DNA from: Planctomycetota bacterium | GTDB lineage: Bacteria; Planctomycetota; Planctomycetia; Pirellulales; Pirellulaceae | Length of the DNA stretch: 45,885 nt | Assembly (NCBI GenBank): GCA_963205385.1 | Contig: CAUJKE010000189.1 | Location: forward strand, 1 to 45,885 | Direction: 5' to 3' | Shown: positions 32,994 to 41,488 of the stretch, in pieces | How the letters are laid out: each line of letters opens with the position of its first letter | Numbering within the stretch: position 1 is the first letter of the stretch | Made by a program: the position numbers and the translations under genes | The notes under the pieces: generated by a model | Databases searched by the model: none | The model's input: only the letters and a program-made list of their open reading frames with translations | What the model was told of the DNA's origin: nothing

Positions 32994-33521
32994 TTAGCCT
33001 TTGCCTACGATTGTCAAAAATTGCGACAATACATCGTACGTATAATTTACGGTCGCATTCGTACGCGGAGGCGTCGATTCGCTGCTCCACCGCTTGCCGT
33101 GCGCCACCCAGTCTCGATAGTAAATCAACTGCTTCACCTGACCTCGCAAGTTCTCGGGGACGAGCACATAGGCTTCCACCAGTTCTTGAGAGAATTTCCA
33201 AAACTCCGCGTCGACCAACAACTGTTCCTCGATCTTGGCCTCGAATTCGTTACGCAACCGAAATCGATCTTGAATCACCTCGACGATCTTCTCCCGCAGC
33301 ACCCGTTCGAATGCCGCGACGAGTGAGAACACGGTAAGTAGTTCCAGTTCCTTCTGCGCTGCCTCGATTCGTTCGATCACGGTGGTGGGAGCCACCGAGT
33401 ATAGCGTGCGGTGTTTGTCCTGAATAATGCCTGCGCTTCCGCTCGTCACCACACGCGCCGTGACCCGGAGGGCATCACGCGCGGTGGCGTAGTCTCTCAG
33501 GACATTGTCCAGCACGCTCAT
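32994..33521 (-). CDS. HEPN-domain-like protein inside the nuo operon
   Basis: The 175-residue, mostly helical protein has no signal or membrane segment. Residues ~60-145 fit the HEPN fold: a helix with VFSLVAAFERVLREKI, a middle helical pair, and the helix LIYYRDWVAHGKRW, which carries the Rx4H motif (R136, H141) followed by Gly. In HEPN nucleases this Arg-His pair lies at the dimer interface and cuts RNA; HEPN proteins are toxins of toxin-antitoxin pairs and effectors in abortive-infection systems. The ATG overlaps the stop of the upstream partner (ATGA). It could instead be a catalytically inactive HEPN adaptor. It is not a complex I subunit in any system I know. Confidence 0.65.
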   Translation of the reverse strand: MSVLDNVLRDYATARDALRVTARVVTSGSAGIIQDKHRTLYSVAPTTVIERIEAAQKELELLTVFSLVAAFERVLREKIVEVIQDRFRLRNEFEAKIEEQLLVDAEFWKFSQELVEAYVLVPENLRGQVKQLIYYRDWVAHGKRWSSESTPPRTNATVNYTYDVLSQFLTIVGKG

Positions 33522-34162
33522 TGAAACAACTCATCCAATACGCTGATCAGCCTCTGCTTGGTAAGTGGTATTGCCGGTTCGCGAACATCATCGGGCACGA
33601 GTTGCCATTGATGGCCGTCAAACAATAAAATTCGATTCATTTCACTCGACCGCAAGTCCACGCGTCCTTGAGCGCCTACAACCCAAGTTCCAATCGGGTG
33701 CGCGCGAACCCTCCGGCCATTCCGATCAAGGAGCAGTTCCGGAATCTCATACGCCCCGCTCGGTTCTTCTCGCACCTGGGAGATTTCTTCGCTGGCCGTA
33801 GTTGGCGGCGTCGTATGCGCGACGGCTTCCACAATCCAAGCGAACAAATTGCGAACCTCAGCTTTCCATTTGCCAACTTGGACGACCGCATCCGCGATGG
33901 TTCGTAACCGCTCGCGAAAACGGCGATCTTGTGCTGGAGCTAATTCCGCCGGCATAAACTGGCGCGTCGCCTCGCCGCCGGCCGTGTCGGTAATTCGCAG
34001 TTGCAGCACCGTGCGCTGATTGTCATCCAGCACCGCGTCCCAGCGCGCGTCCCCAGCCAGCTTGACTTCGTCCGCGAGGATGGACTCAGCGCGCAACACG
34101 AGCGCGGCTAGGTCTTCGTCGTTTTCGATAGCTGGGGTGATGGAAATTTTTTCAGCGTTCAT
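33518..34162 (-). CDS. Unknown protein, partner of HEPN-like gene, inside nuo operon
   Basis: The 214-residue product (ATG at 34162; a TTG at 34174 overlapping the nuoD stop is the alternative) matches no family I recognise. It appears cytoplasmic. The first half mixes strands and helices (ILADEVKLAGDARWDAVLDDNQRTVLQLRITDTAGG), followed by a charged helix (AQDRRFRERLRTIADAVVQVGKWKAEVRNLFAWIV). The second half is more beta-like (PSGAYEIPELLLDRNGRRVRAHPIGTWVVG, then RILLFDGHQWQLVP). Its stop overlaps the start of the HEPN-like gene, so the two are translationally coupled. By analogy with toxin pairs it could be the antitoxin or sensor; this is inference. Confidence 0.65.
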   Translation of the reverse strand: MNAEKISITPAIENDEDLAALVLRAESILADEVKLAGDARWDAVLDDNQRTVLQLRITDTAGGEATRQFMPAELAPAQDRRFRERLRTIADAVVQVGKWKAEVRNLFAWIVEAVAHTTPPTTASEEISQVREEPSGAYEIPELLLDRNGRRVRAHPIGTWVVGAQGRVDLRSSEMNRILLFDGHQWQLVPDDVREPAIPLTKQRLISVLDELFQ

Positions 34163-34170
34163 GTCATAAC

Positions 34171-35397
34171 TCAACGATCCAGTTCCGCGGCGATGATGTT
34201 CAAGCTGCCGAGCACCGCGACAACGTCGCTCAGCGTGTGACCTTTGATCAAATACGGAAACATGGCGAAGTGGATGAACGATGGCGGACGGCAGCGGGCC
34301 CGATAGGCTACATTGCTCCCGTCGCCGACTACGTAAAAGCCCAGCTCGCCGTTGGGGGCTTCGGTGGCGCAGTAAACCTCTTCCACCGGGACTTCAAAAC
34401 CACGGTTCCACATCACCATCTCGAAGTGCGTGATCACCCCTTCAATGGTTTGGTAGACCTCTCGCTTATCAGGGAGATTCTTCCGCTCGCCGATGTCCAC
34501 GTTGATCGGCCCCGCGGGAATATTCTCAATCGCCTGTTCGACAATGCGCAGACTTTGCAGCATTTCTTCCATCCGCACGTAGTACCGCGCGAAACAATCG
34601 CCGGCCGTTGCGCAGACCACCTGGAAGTCAAAATCGTTGTAGGCCAGATAGGGCGCGTCCTTGCGCAAGTCGCGTGTGACGCCGCTGGCGCGGGCAATTG
34701 GTCCGGTGGCGCCGCGGTTGTTGGCTTCTTCCTTGGACAGGAGGCCCACCCCCTTGGTGCGATCGACGAAGATGAGGTTGCGATTGAGCAGACGCTCCAT
34801 GTCACGGAAGGCCGCCGGAAAGTCCTGGACGAACTTGCGAATCTTTTCGACCACGAGCGGCGTGATGTCGTAGAACAGCCCGCCGACGCGGGTGTAGCTG
34901 TTGGTGAACCGCGCGCCGCAGAGCGTCTCGAAAATGTCGTAGATCACCTCGCGTTGATAAAACGCATACAGAAAATACGTAAACGCGCCCGTATCGAGCC
35001 CCATCGCCCCGACGCAGAGGAGGTGGTCGCTGATGCGGGCGAGTTCGCAGATGATCGTGCGGATATATTTGCAGCGCGGCGTGAGCTCGAGGCCGCACAA
35101 CTTCTCAACCGCGCAGTGCCAGGCCACGTTGTTGGCCATCGGCGAGATGTAGTTCATCCGGTCGGTGACAGTTACATACTGGTTATAATCCAGTTGCTCG
35201 CCAAGCTTTTCGAAGCCGGAGTGGAGGTAGCCGATGTCCGGAATCGCATCGACAACGCGCTCCCCATCGAGCTTGAGCACGATCCGCAGCGTCGTGTGGG
35301 TGGCCGGATGCTGCGGGCCGAAGTTAATCGTCCAGAGGTAATCCTGCTGCGACTTTTGAATGTCGGCCGGGTCGAGGGTGGCAAGGGAGAGAGGCAT
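34171..35397 (-). CDS. nuoD: NADH-quinone oxidoreductase subunit D
   Basis: The 408-residue 49-kDa-type subunit forms the quinone site with NuoB. Key parts are INFGPQHPATHTTLRIVLKLDGE, DIGYLHSGFEKLGEQ, and TVTDRMNYISPMANN with the conserved quinone-site Tyr; the family's usual HRG before the EK is HSG here. The C-terminal segment GELGFYVVGDGSNVAYRARCRPPSFIHFAMFPYLIKGHTLSDVVAVLGSLNIIAAELDR is highly typical. NuoC and NuoD are separate genes, not fused. The start is ~20 bases after the nuoC stop. Confidence 0.97.
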   Translation of the reverse strand: MPLSLATLDPADIQKSQQDYLWTINFGPQHPATHTTLRIVLKLDGERVVDAIPDIGYLHSGFEKLGEQLDYNQYVTVTDRMNYISPMANNVAWHCAVEKLCGLELTPRCKYIRTIICELARISDHLLCVGAMGLDTGAFTYFLYAFYQREVIYDIFETLCGARFTNSYTRVGGLFYDITPLVVEKIRKFVQDFPAAFRDMERLLNRNLIFVDRTKGVGLLSKEEANNRGATGPIARASGVTRDLRKDAPYLAYNDFDFQVVCATAGDCFARYYVRMEEMLQSLRIVEQAIENIPAGPINVDIGERKNLPDKREVYQTIEGVITHFEMVMWNRGFEVPVEEVYCATEAPNGELGFYVVGDGSNVAYRARCRPPSFIHFAMFPYLIKGHTLSDVVAVLGSLNIIAAELDR

Positions 35398-35415
35398 CGG
35401 ATGCTTATGTCCTGC

Positions 35416-35946
35416 TTACGCTTGATCGCGCCGAAGTACGGGGAAGTTGTGACGCTCGCCGCGGCCGCGGAGCGGGTAATCTTTGCGCAACGGGTATGCG
35501 GCAAACTCGTCCGGCAGCAAGATGCGGCGCAAATCCGGATGGCCGGCGAACGTGATGCCGAACATGTCGTACACTTCGCGCTCCAGCCAATTCGCCCCTT
35601 CCCACAGCGGCACCATCGAGGGGACGGTGAGTTCCGGTTCATTAAGGAACACCCGCACTGTTAGCCGGTCGTTCTCGACCGTGTTGGCCAGCAAGTACAC
35701 CAGCCCAAAGCGATCCGTCGCCTCGCGGGCGTTCAAGTAATCGACGCAGGTGACATCCACGAGCAGATCGAAGCCGTGCGCGAACTTGAGCTGTTCGAGA
35801 ACCGCGAACGCTTGCTCTCGCGGCGCGACGAGGCGCGTATCTCCCCGAAATTCGCTAACCGTCAGGCCTGCGAACTGTTGCGTCAGCGCGGTGATCACTG
35901 CGGGGCGAGTAAGCATAAACGACGTCTGGTAAGCGGGGTAATTCAA
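35416..35946 (-). CDS. nuoC: NADH-quinone oxidoreductase subunit C
   Basis: The 176-residue (or 166, if it starts at the inner ATG giving MLTRPAVITAL) 30-kDa-type subunit carries the family signature WLEREVYDMFGITFAGHPDLRRILLPDEFAAYPLRKDYPL near residues 118-160. It supports the NuoB/D/I module. The N-terminal domain (HGFDLLVDVTCVDYL) is also typical. It lies 29 bases after nuoB. Confidence 0.96.
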   Translation of the reverse strand: MNYPAYQTSFMLTRPAVITALTQQFAGLTVSEFRGDTRLVAPREQAFAVLEQLKFAHGFDLLVDVTCVDYLNAREATDRFGLVYLLANTVENDRLTVRVFLNEPELTVPSMVPLWEGANWLEREVYDMFGITFAGHPDLRRILLPDEFAAYPLRKDYPLRGRGERHNFPVLRRDQA

Positions 35947-35975
35947 CCGTGCCGGCAGGGTCTATAACACGCGCA

Positions 35976-36542
35976 CTACGACTGCGCCGCGCGAAACTCC
36001 GACGCCTGACCAATGACGGGGAGCTCAATCAAGGCGCGCTTGGCTTGTTGCCGCTGCGTTTGCTTGAACTCGGCGCCGAAGATGGTTCCTTCGCGCTGAA
36101 TCTTATCTTGTAAATCAATAATCGCTTGAATCAACTGTTCCGGCCGGGGAGGACAACCGGGAATGTACATATCGACCGGCAGGAAGCGATCGACCCCCTG
36201 CACGACGCAGTAAGTATCGAAGACTCCCCCCGTCGAAGCGCAGGCGCCCATCGAAATGCACCACTTCGGCTCAGGCATCTGCTGCCAAATGCGCTGCAGC
36301 ACGGGGAGCATCTTCATGACTACCCGCCCCGCGACGATCATCAAGTCGCATTGCCGCGGGCTAAAGCGAAACACTTCCGCGCCAAAGCGCGCAAGGTCGT
36401 ACTTGCTGGCACCCGTCGCCATCAGTTCGATGCCGCAGCAAGCGGTCGCAAACGGCATCGGCCAGAGACTGTTCTTGCGACACCAACTCGCCAGTTCGTC
36501 GAGCTTGGTGACCACGACATTGTCGGGAAGGTCTACCGCCAC
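35976..36542 (-). CDS. nuoB: NADH-quinone oxidoreductase subunit B
   Basis: The chosen start is the GTG at 36542, which overlaps the nuoA stop region and gives 188 residues; the open frame runs on to 36737 but that part is nuoA in another frame. The N2 [4Fe-4S] ligands are clear: [12 protein letters not shown] (tandem Cys), MGACASTGG and IPGCPPRPE. NuoB carries the last cluster that reduces quinone. The basic C-terminus ([15 protein letters not shown]) is a short extension. Confidence 0.95.
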   Translation of the reverse strand: MAVDLPDNVVVTKLDELASWCRKNSLWPMPFATACCGIELMATGASKYDLARFGAEVFRFSPRQCDLMIVAGRVVMKMLPVLQRIWQQMPEPKWCISMGACASTGGVFDTYCVVQGVDRFLPVDMYIPGCPPRPEQLIQAIIDLQDKIQREGTIFGAEFKQTQRQQAKRALIELPVIGQASEFRAAQS

Positions 36543-36985
36543 TGGAGCACCCCCTTCCGCCAGGCATAAATCAGGCCCACCGTCAACAGACCGATGAAGA
36601 CCATCACTTCCACAAAGACCAGGCCGCGGGAAAAACCAATTTGAAAACCATCGCCCAGTCCCACGGCAGCGCTCATTCGCTGCGCGTCCCCCACGGCCGC
36701 ATCGATCCCTTCCGCCTGCCGACTCGCAACCGCCCACGGATAGAGGAATAGCAGCTCCACATCAAAGATCAGGAACGCAATCGCAACCAGGTGAAACCGG
36801 ACATCGAACCTCCGCCGAGCGTCGTGGATCGGGTCCATGCCACTCTCGTAGGGCATTTCCTTGGCCGCACTGTTGCGCCGCGGTCCAAGCAATCCGCCCA
36901 CCACCAACAGCCCTACGGCAAGTGCGGCGGCACCCCCCATGAAGATCAGAATTGGCAGCAAATGGCTTTCCATAAGCCTATCCAA
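36533..36985 (-). CDS. nuoA: NADH-quinone oxidoreductase subunit A
   Basis: This is the first gene of the operon. The 150-residue, three-helix protein shows the family core [54 protein letters not shown], including the conserved E-x-G and FD-x-E residues of the proton path. The loop after helix 2 ([22 protein letters not shown]) is longer than usual, and helix 3 is [22 protein letters not shown]. Its stop overlaps the nuoB start. The start could also be an ATG four codons in. Confidence 0.95.
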   Translation of the reverse strand: MDRLMESHLLPILIFMGGAAALAVGLLVVGGLLGPRRNSAAKEMPYESGMDPIHDARRRFDVRFHLVAIAFLIFDVELLFLYPWAVASRQAEGIDAAVGDAQRMSAAVGLGDGFQIGFSRGLVFVEVMVFIGLLTVGLIYAWRKGVLQWR

Positions 36986-37356
36986 TACAATGATTTGCGA
37001 TTGGTGTTGGAGACTTTGTGAACTTTATCACAAAGGGTCTGCGATGAAAACCCGACCGTAGGGGTCGGGCGGGTGGATAGCATCCTATCGGGGCGCGCGA
37101 AGTTGGTCAACCTACCGCCGCGCGCTGCGCGCGGATGTGGGAATAGTAAGAACCCGATGTCACCCGGCTTCAGGCCGCCGGTCAGATTGCAAACCCATCC
37201 GCAGTCATCCGAAGTCTGGTTGCTTGGCTCCAGGCCAGCCAATCTCCGACCTCATCTATCTTCACGGCGCGTGGTGACTACAATGGCGGGTTTGTGGCGG
37301 CCTTTTTCGCCCTGCCTCGCTCACACCCCGCTGGGGCTTTCCCCGCTTATTGCCCA
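36986..37356. other. Divergent control region between nuoA and PP2C gene
   Basis: These 371 bases lie between the outward-reading nuo operon and the phosphatase gene and must hold both promoters. Two GC-rich hairpins are present: 37051-37069 and CCGCGCG/CGCGCGG at 37118-37134. No protein gene is supported. No confident promoter boxes could be chosen. Confidence 0.5.
37047..37069 (-). promoter_or_regulatory. Terminator-like hairpin in the nuo leader
   Basis: Read on the minus strand, CCCGACC (37069-37063) pairs with GGTCGGG (37057-37051) around a 5-base loop, followed by TTTT (37050-37047). It lies about 65 bases upstream of the nuoA start. If the nuo promoter is further upstream, this could act as an attenuator; the T-run is short, so termination would be weak. 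Confidence 0.45.
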
Positions 37357-38661
37357 ATGTCGAGTGGACCGCTTAACTGGGATCAGTACCTCGCTCATGC
37401 CGCCTTGACCGACATCGGCATGCGGCGGGCGAACAACCAGGATTCCTATGCGGTTGTCATGGCCGACACGATGGAAGGCTGGTTCGAACGGGGCCATATC
37501 TTCATGGTGGCCGATGGCATGGGCGCCCATGCGGCCGGCGAGTTGGCCAGTAAGCTCGCGGTCGATGGCATTCCGTTTCTCTACCACAAGTATCGCGATC
37601 AATCCCCGCCGGAAGCGCTCCAACGCGCCATCATCGAAACCAACGCCGAGATTAATCGCCGCGGCAAGGCCAACAGCGACTTCTATAATATGGGAACCAC
37701 CTGCAGTGTGCTGCTGCTGGTTCCTCAAGGGGCGGTGGTCGCGCACATCGGCGATAGCCGCGTCTATCGCGTGCGGGGCGACGTGCTCGAACAACTCACC
37801 TTCGACCATAGCATGGTCTGGGAAATGCGCGCCGCAGGCAGTTTGCCAGAAGACGGCGATTTAGCGCGGTCCATTCCCAAGAACGTCATTACCCGCTCGC
37901 TGGGCCCGCATGTCAATGTGCAAGTCGACGTCGAAGGGCCGTTTCCGCTCGAGGCCGGCGATACGTTTTTAGTTTGCAGCGACGGACTCACCGGCCAGGT
38001 CGAGGACGACGAACTCGGCGCGATCCTGGCCAACTTGCCCCCGCAGGAAGCAGCGCAGGTTTTGGTCGATTTAGCCAACCTCCGCGGCGGTCCCGACAAT
38101 ATCACCGTGGTGATCGCCAAGGTGATGTCGCCACAAATCAGCACCGCGGCCACGCGGCCGGAGCCACTCACGGTTGGCGGTGACAAGGAAGGTCGGGCTG
38201 TGCATCCCGGCATGTGGATCGGTGTCGGCGTCTGTTTTCTCGCCGCGCTCGTCCTCTGGATGGTGACCACGCCGCTGGTCGGCTTGCTCGCGGCGGTCGC
38301 AGGGGTCATTGTGCTCGGCATCGCGCTCTTGATGCAATTTGGCGGTGGCCGCGGTGGGATCGCGCTGGGGACTGGCAAGCGGCTGGGCCGCGGTCCTTAT
38401 GTCAACGTGCAGTGCGCTGCTGGCGACGCGTTCGTCAAGAAGCTCACCGAGATCGTGAATCGCCTTCGCGAATCGGTCGTCGAGCGTCAACTCAACATCG
38501 ACTGGGGCAACTTCAATCACGCCTGCGAGCGCGCCGCCGAAGCGCAGCAGCACGGCCATTCCAAGGATGCTGTGCGCGAATACTGCCGCGCCATCTCCAC
38601 CATGATGCAAGAGCTCCGCGCGCGGAACAAGAAAAAAGCGAGCGACTCCAGCGTGTTGTAG
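37357..38661 (+). CDS. PP2C-family serine/threonine phosphatase with membrane anchor
   Basis: The frame opens at 37294, but the ATG at 37357 (MSSGPLNWDQYL) is the likely start, giving 434 residues. The PP2C/Stp domain (~10-255) has its metal-binding motifs: GMRRANNQDSY, FMVADGMGAHAAGE, GTTCSVLLLV, AHIGDSRVYRVR, LVCSDGLTG and GGPDNITVV. Two hydrophobic helices follow (MWIGVGVCFLAALVLWMV, then VGLLAAVAGVIVLGIALLM), and then a ~110-residue helical cytoplasmic tail (KLTEIVNRLRESVVERQLNIDW). It probably opposes Ser/Thr kinases, which are abundant in planctomycetes. The gene ends 5 bases from a convergent methyltransferase. Confidence 0.92.
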   Translation: MSSGPLNWDQYLAHAALTDIGMRRANNQDSYAVVMADTMEGWFERGHIFMVADGMGAHAAGELASKLAVDGIPFLYHKYRDQSPPEALQRAIIETNAEINRRGKANSDFYNMGTTCSVLLLVPQGAVVAHIGDSRVYRVRGDVLEQLTFDHSMVWEMRAAGSLPEDGDLARSIPKNVITRSLGPHVNVQVDVEGPFPLEAGDTFLVCSDGLTGQVEDDELGAILANLPPQEAAQVLVDLANLRGGPDNITVVIAKVMSPQISTAATRPEPLTVGGDKEGRAVHPGMWIGVGVCFLAALVLWMVTTPLVGLLAAVAGVIVLGIALLMQFGGGRGGIALGTGKRLGRGPYVNVQCAAGDAFVKKLTEIVNRLRESVVERQLNIDWGNFNHACERAAEAQQHGHSKDAVREYCRAISTMMQELRARNKKKASDSSVL

Positions 38662-38666
38662 CGCTG

Positions 38667-39653
38667 CTAAGCCGCCCGGCGGACTGGCGTTATTGGTCGA
38701 TCCTGCTGTGCTCTCGCGGCGAATTCGTCGCATTGCGCCAAAATCGCGGTGAGTTGCCGTTCGCAGCTACAACGCTGGACGAATTGCCGGGCGGCATTCA
38801 CCAGCCGGTCCAACAAGTACATCGGCCGCAAATGATAACTCAGCGTGGAATAGCGTTTGAGCGCTGCCATGGTCTGTGCGTAGCTCAACCCTTCCACGAC
38901 GAGTCTGGAGGGCGCCGCGCGCGAAAGTAGCAAGCCGATGTTCTTGTCAAACGGCGCCGTGTACGCCCGCTGGACGCGAAACCCTGTCTTGGCGCCGAGC
39001 ATGCGTAGCGTCGCCGGGGTGAAGTTATAGATGTGCGCAAAGTGAAACTGCTTGCCCGGCGCGGCGTGCGGCGCGGCGAAGTTGGGCACCTCGACATAGA
39101 GCCGCCCGCCGGGACGCAGCAAGGCATGAATCTTAGTGAGGGCTTTGGTCGGATGGGCGAAGTGCTCCAGCGCGTGCACGAGCAGGATGAAGTCGTACTG
39201 CGCGTCGGCGATCAAGTCGTCGAGCACGCCGGGGCGGACATCCGCGTGCAGCTTTTCACTTCCGTACCGCCGAAACCCTTCGTGGGGCTCCAGGCCGCAG
39301 GCGGAATAGCCGGCCAAAGCGAAGTTGATCACCGTGCAACCGATGCCGGAGCCGATCTCCAGGATTGAATCATTTTGGCGCAATTCCTCGTGCAGTTTTT
39401 GCACCAGGCCGCGGCCACGGTTCCATTCGCGCACAACGCGATGCGCCGATGGCGCGTACTCGCCGTGATAATCGCGCCGGTACTCGCCGGCATAATAGGC
39501 CACTAGTTCTTGTTCCGTCGGGAGCAGCGCGTGCGAAACCAGGCCGCAAGTCTTGCAAACTTCGGTTAACAACGGGCGACCGCGGCGATCTTTCTGTCCG
39601 ATCGGCGCGAAATCGGTTCCGTCGCATAAGTCACACGAGTGGCGAGCGGCCAT
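38667..39653 (-). CDS. SAM-dependent methyltransferase with N-terminal zinc ribbon
   Basis: The 328-residue protein begins with a zinc-ribbon-like pair (CDLCDGTDF and CKTCGLV, residues 7-40). The class I methyltransferase domain follows: motif I ILEIGSGIGCTVINFA, acidic ACGLEPHEG, then FILLVHALEHFAHPTKALTKIHALLRPGGRLYVEVPNF. This architecture occurs in methyltransferases acting on nucleotide-sugar or polysaccharide precursors, but the substrate here is unknown. The tail is helical. It is transcribed toward the PP2C gene and starts divergently from the histidine kinase. Confidence 0.85.
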   Translation of the reverse strand: MAARHSCDLCDGTDFAPIGQKDRRGRPLLTEVCKTCGLVSHALLPTEQELVAYYAGEYRRDYHGEYAPSAHRVVREWNRGRGLVQKLHEELRQNDSILEIGSGIGCTVINFALAGYSACGLEPHEGFRRYGSEKLHADVRPGVLDDLIADAQYDFILLVHALEHFAHPTKALTKIHALLRPGGRLYVEVPNFAAPHAAPGKQFHFAHIYNFTPATLRMLGAKTGFRVQRAYTAPFDKNIGLLLSRAAPSRLVVEGLSYAQTMAALKRYSTLSYHLRPMYLLDRLVNAARQFVQRCSCERQLTAILAQCDEFAARAQQDRPITPVRRAA

Positions 39654-39868
39654 GATGAGAATTTCCTGACAAGACTTGGGAGACTACCAGTGCGCGGACG
39701 GTAGCCATTTACCCCCCAAGCGTCAACCGCGAATCACGCGAGATTCGAACGCGCGTGCATGCACCTGCTAGCAACCGCGGCATCTTCGTCGCATTCCGAT
39801 TGCCCCCAAGCGGCGCGCGCTGCTACACTGCCGCTTTCCATCCGAAACTCGGCGACAAGGAGGTCGCT

Positions 39869-41488
39869 GTGCTATCCCGCTTACCCATCCGCAACAAGCT
39901 ACTCTTCGGCGTGACGCTGCTGTTAGCGATCGTCGTCGGCTTGTCGTTTAGTGGGTATCAAGGGGTCTACGCTTATCGAGCCTTGGCGCGCGGCATTAGC
40001 CAACGCGCGATCGAAATCCCGATCGCCGACGATCTCACGCGGCATGTAGGCGACTTGCGAATCACCGTCAGCGAGGCCAAGAGCGATTCGAACGCCTTCA
40101 TCTACGGCGGCACGCGACTCGAAGCGCCGAAGAAATCCCAGGACTTGCGCCAAACGCTGCACACCAGCCTGGCCGCGATTCGAGAAACGCTCCGCAACTA
40201 CGCGGCTCAACTCGAACTGGCCGATCCCGATGAATCGCTCATCAGCGACAACCGTCGCGAGTTGGAAACCGTCGAAAAAATCAAAAGCTGCATCAGCCGC
40301 ATCGAACGCATCATCGACGACGAAGACTGGATCTTCAACGACATCAACCTCCCGCTGCTCTCGAAGGAAGTCGATACGCTCTACTCCCTGACCAGCGAGC
40401 TCCCCGCGATTCTGCAAGAACGGATGCACAGCCTGGCCGGCAACGTCCGCACGCAGTACCACACGTGGGTCGGCATGATGTTCACTTCAGCGATCGCGGC
40501 GATTGCGCTCTTGGCGCTGGCCGTGTTTTGCGGCTATAGCTGGATCTTTCATCCGCTCAAGGTGCTGGTGATGGGTTCGCGGCGCGTCGCCGCCGGCGAT
40601 TTCAACTACCGCATCGACCTCCGCAGTCACGACGAAATGGCCGAACTGGCCGCCGCGATGAATCACATGACGGTCCGCTTTCAGCAGATTCGGGACGATC
40701 TCGACCGGCAAGTGCAGCTCCGCACGCGGGAAGTCGTCCGCAGCGAACAACTCGCGAGCGTCGGCTTCCTCGCGGCCGGCGTCGCGCACGAAATCAATAA
40801 CCCGCTTGCCGCAGTTGCGATGTGCGCCGAATCGCTCGAAATGCGGCTGCACGACATCATCGTCTGCGACGACGCCCAGTCCGATGAAGCCCACAACGAC
40901 GAAATCACGATCCTCCGCAAATACCTCCGCCGCATTCAGGACGAAGCCTTCCGTTGTAAGGGAATCACCGAAAAACTGCTCGATTTCTCGCGCCTGGGCG
41001 AAGTGGAGCATCATAACACCGACTTGGTCGAGCTCACCCAAGGGGTGATCGACATGGTTCGCCACTTAGGAAAATATCGCCAGAAGAATATCGAGTTTGT
41101 CGCGCCCGGCACGGTCATCGCGCCGGTCAACTCGCAAGAGATGAAGCAGGTGCTCCTCAACCTCATCACCAATGGCCTCGATAGCCTCGAGCCCGGTGGA
41201 ACCGTGGTGGTGGAGCTGCTCCGCGAGGACGACGAGGCCGTCATCAACGTCCGCGATGATGGTTGCGGCATGACGCCTGAAGTGCTCAAGCATTTGTTTG
41301 AACCGTTCTTTACCCGCAAGCGAGACGGCCAGGGCACCGGCCTGGGGCTCTCGATTACGTATCGCATTATCGAAGATCATGGCGGCGCGATTGAAGCGTC
41401 GAGCGCCGGCCCCTCACGCGGCGCAGAATTTCGTGTCACCTTGCCTCTTGCTCGCCAACATCATCATGAAAAACTCCAAGCCGCTTAA
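39869..41488 (+). CDS. Membrane sensor histidine kinase
   Basis: The GTG at 39869 follows a perfect AAGGAGGT ribosome site, preferred over the longer frame from 39755; this gives 539 residues. Layout: transmembrane helix 1 (LLFGVTLLLAIVVGLSFSGY), a ~180-residue helical periplasmic sensor, helix 2 (MMFTSAIAAIALLALAVFCGYSWIF), a HAMP linker (GDFNYRIDLRSHDEMAELAAAMN), a HisKA domain with phospho-acceptor H307 in VAHEINNPLAAVAM, and a HATPase domain (NLITNGLDSLEPGG, VRDDGCGM, FEPFFTRKRDGQGTGLGLS). The periplasmic part resembles four-helix sensor bundles; the ligand is unknown. It overlaps the downstream regulator gene, its obvious partner. Confidence 0.93.
   Translation: MLSRLPIRNKLLFGVTLLLAIVVGLSFSGYQGVYAYRALARGISQRAIEIPIADDLTRHVGDLRITVSEAKSDSNAFIYGGTRLEAPKKSQDLRQTLHTSLAAIRETLRNYAAQLELADPDESLISDNRRELETVEKIKSCISRIERIIDDEDWIFNDINLPLLSKEVDTLYSLTSELPAILQERMHSLAGNVRTQYHTWVGMMFTSAIAAIALLALAVFCGYSWIFHPLKVLVMGSRRVAAGDFNYRIDLRSHDEMAELAAAMNHMTVRFQQIRDDLDRQVQLRTREVVRSEQLASVGFLAAGVAHEINNPLAAVAMCAESLEMRLHDIIVCDDAQSDEAHNDEITILRKYLRRIQDEAFRCKGITEKLLDFSRLGEVEHHNTDLVELTQGVIDMVRHLGKYRQKNIEFVAPGTVIAPVNSQEMKQVLLNLITNGLDSLEPGGTVVVELLREDDEAVINVRDDGCGMTPEVLKHLFEPFFTRKRDGQGTGLGLSITYRIIEDHGGAIEASSAGPSRGAEFRVTLPLARQHHHEKLQAA

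Noticed and set aside
34237..35664. 475-codon plus-strand open frame opposite nuoD and nuoC
   Set aside because: It is antisense to two certain complex I genes and its translation has no family features; a by-product of high GC.
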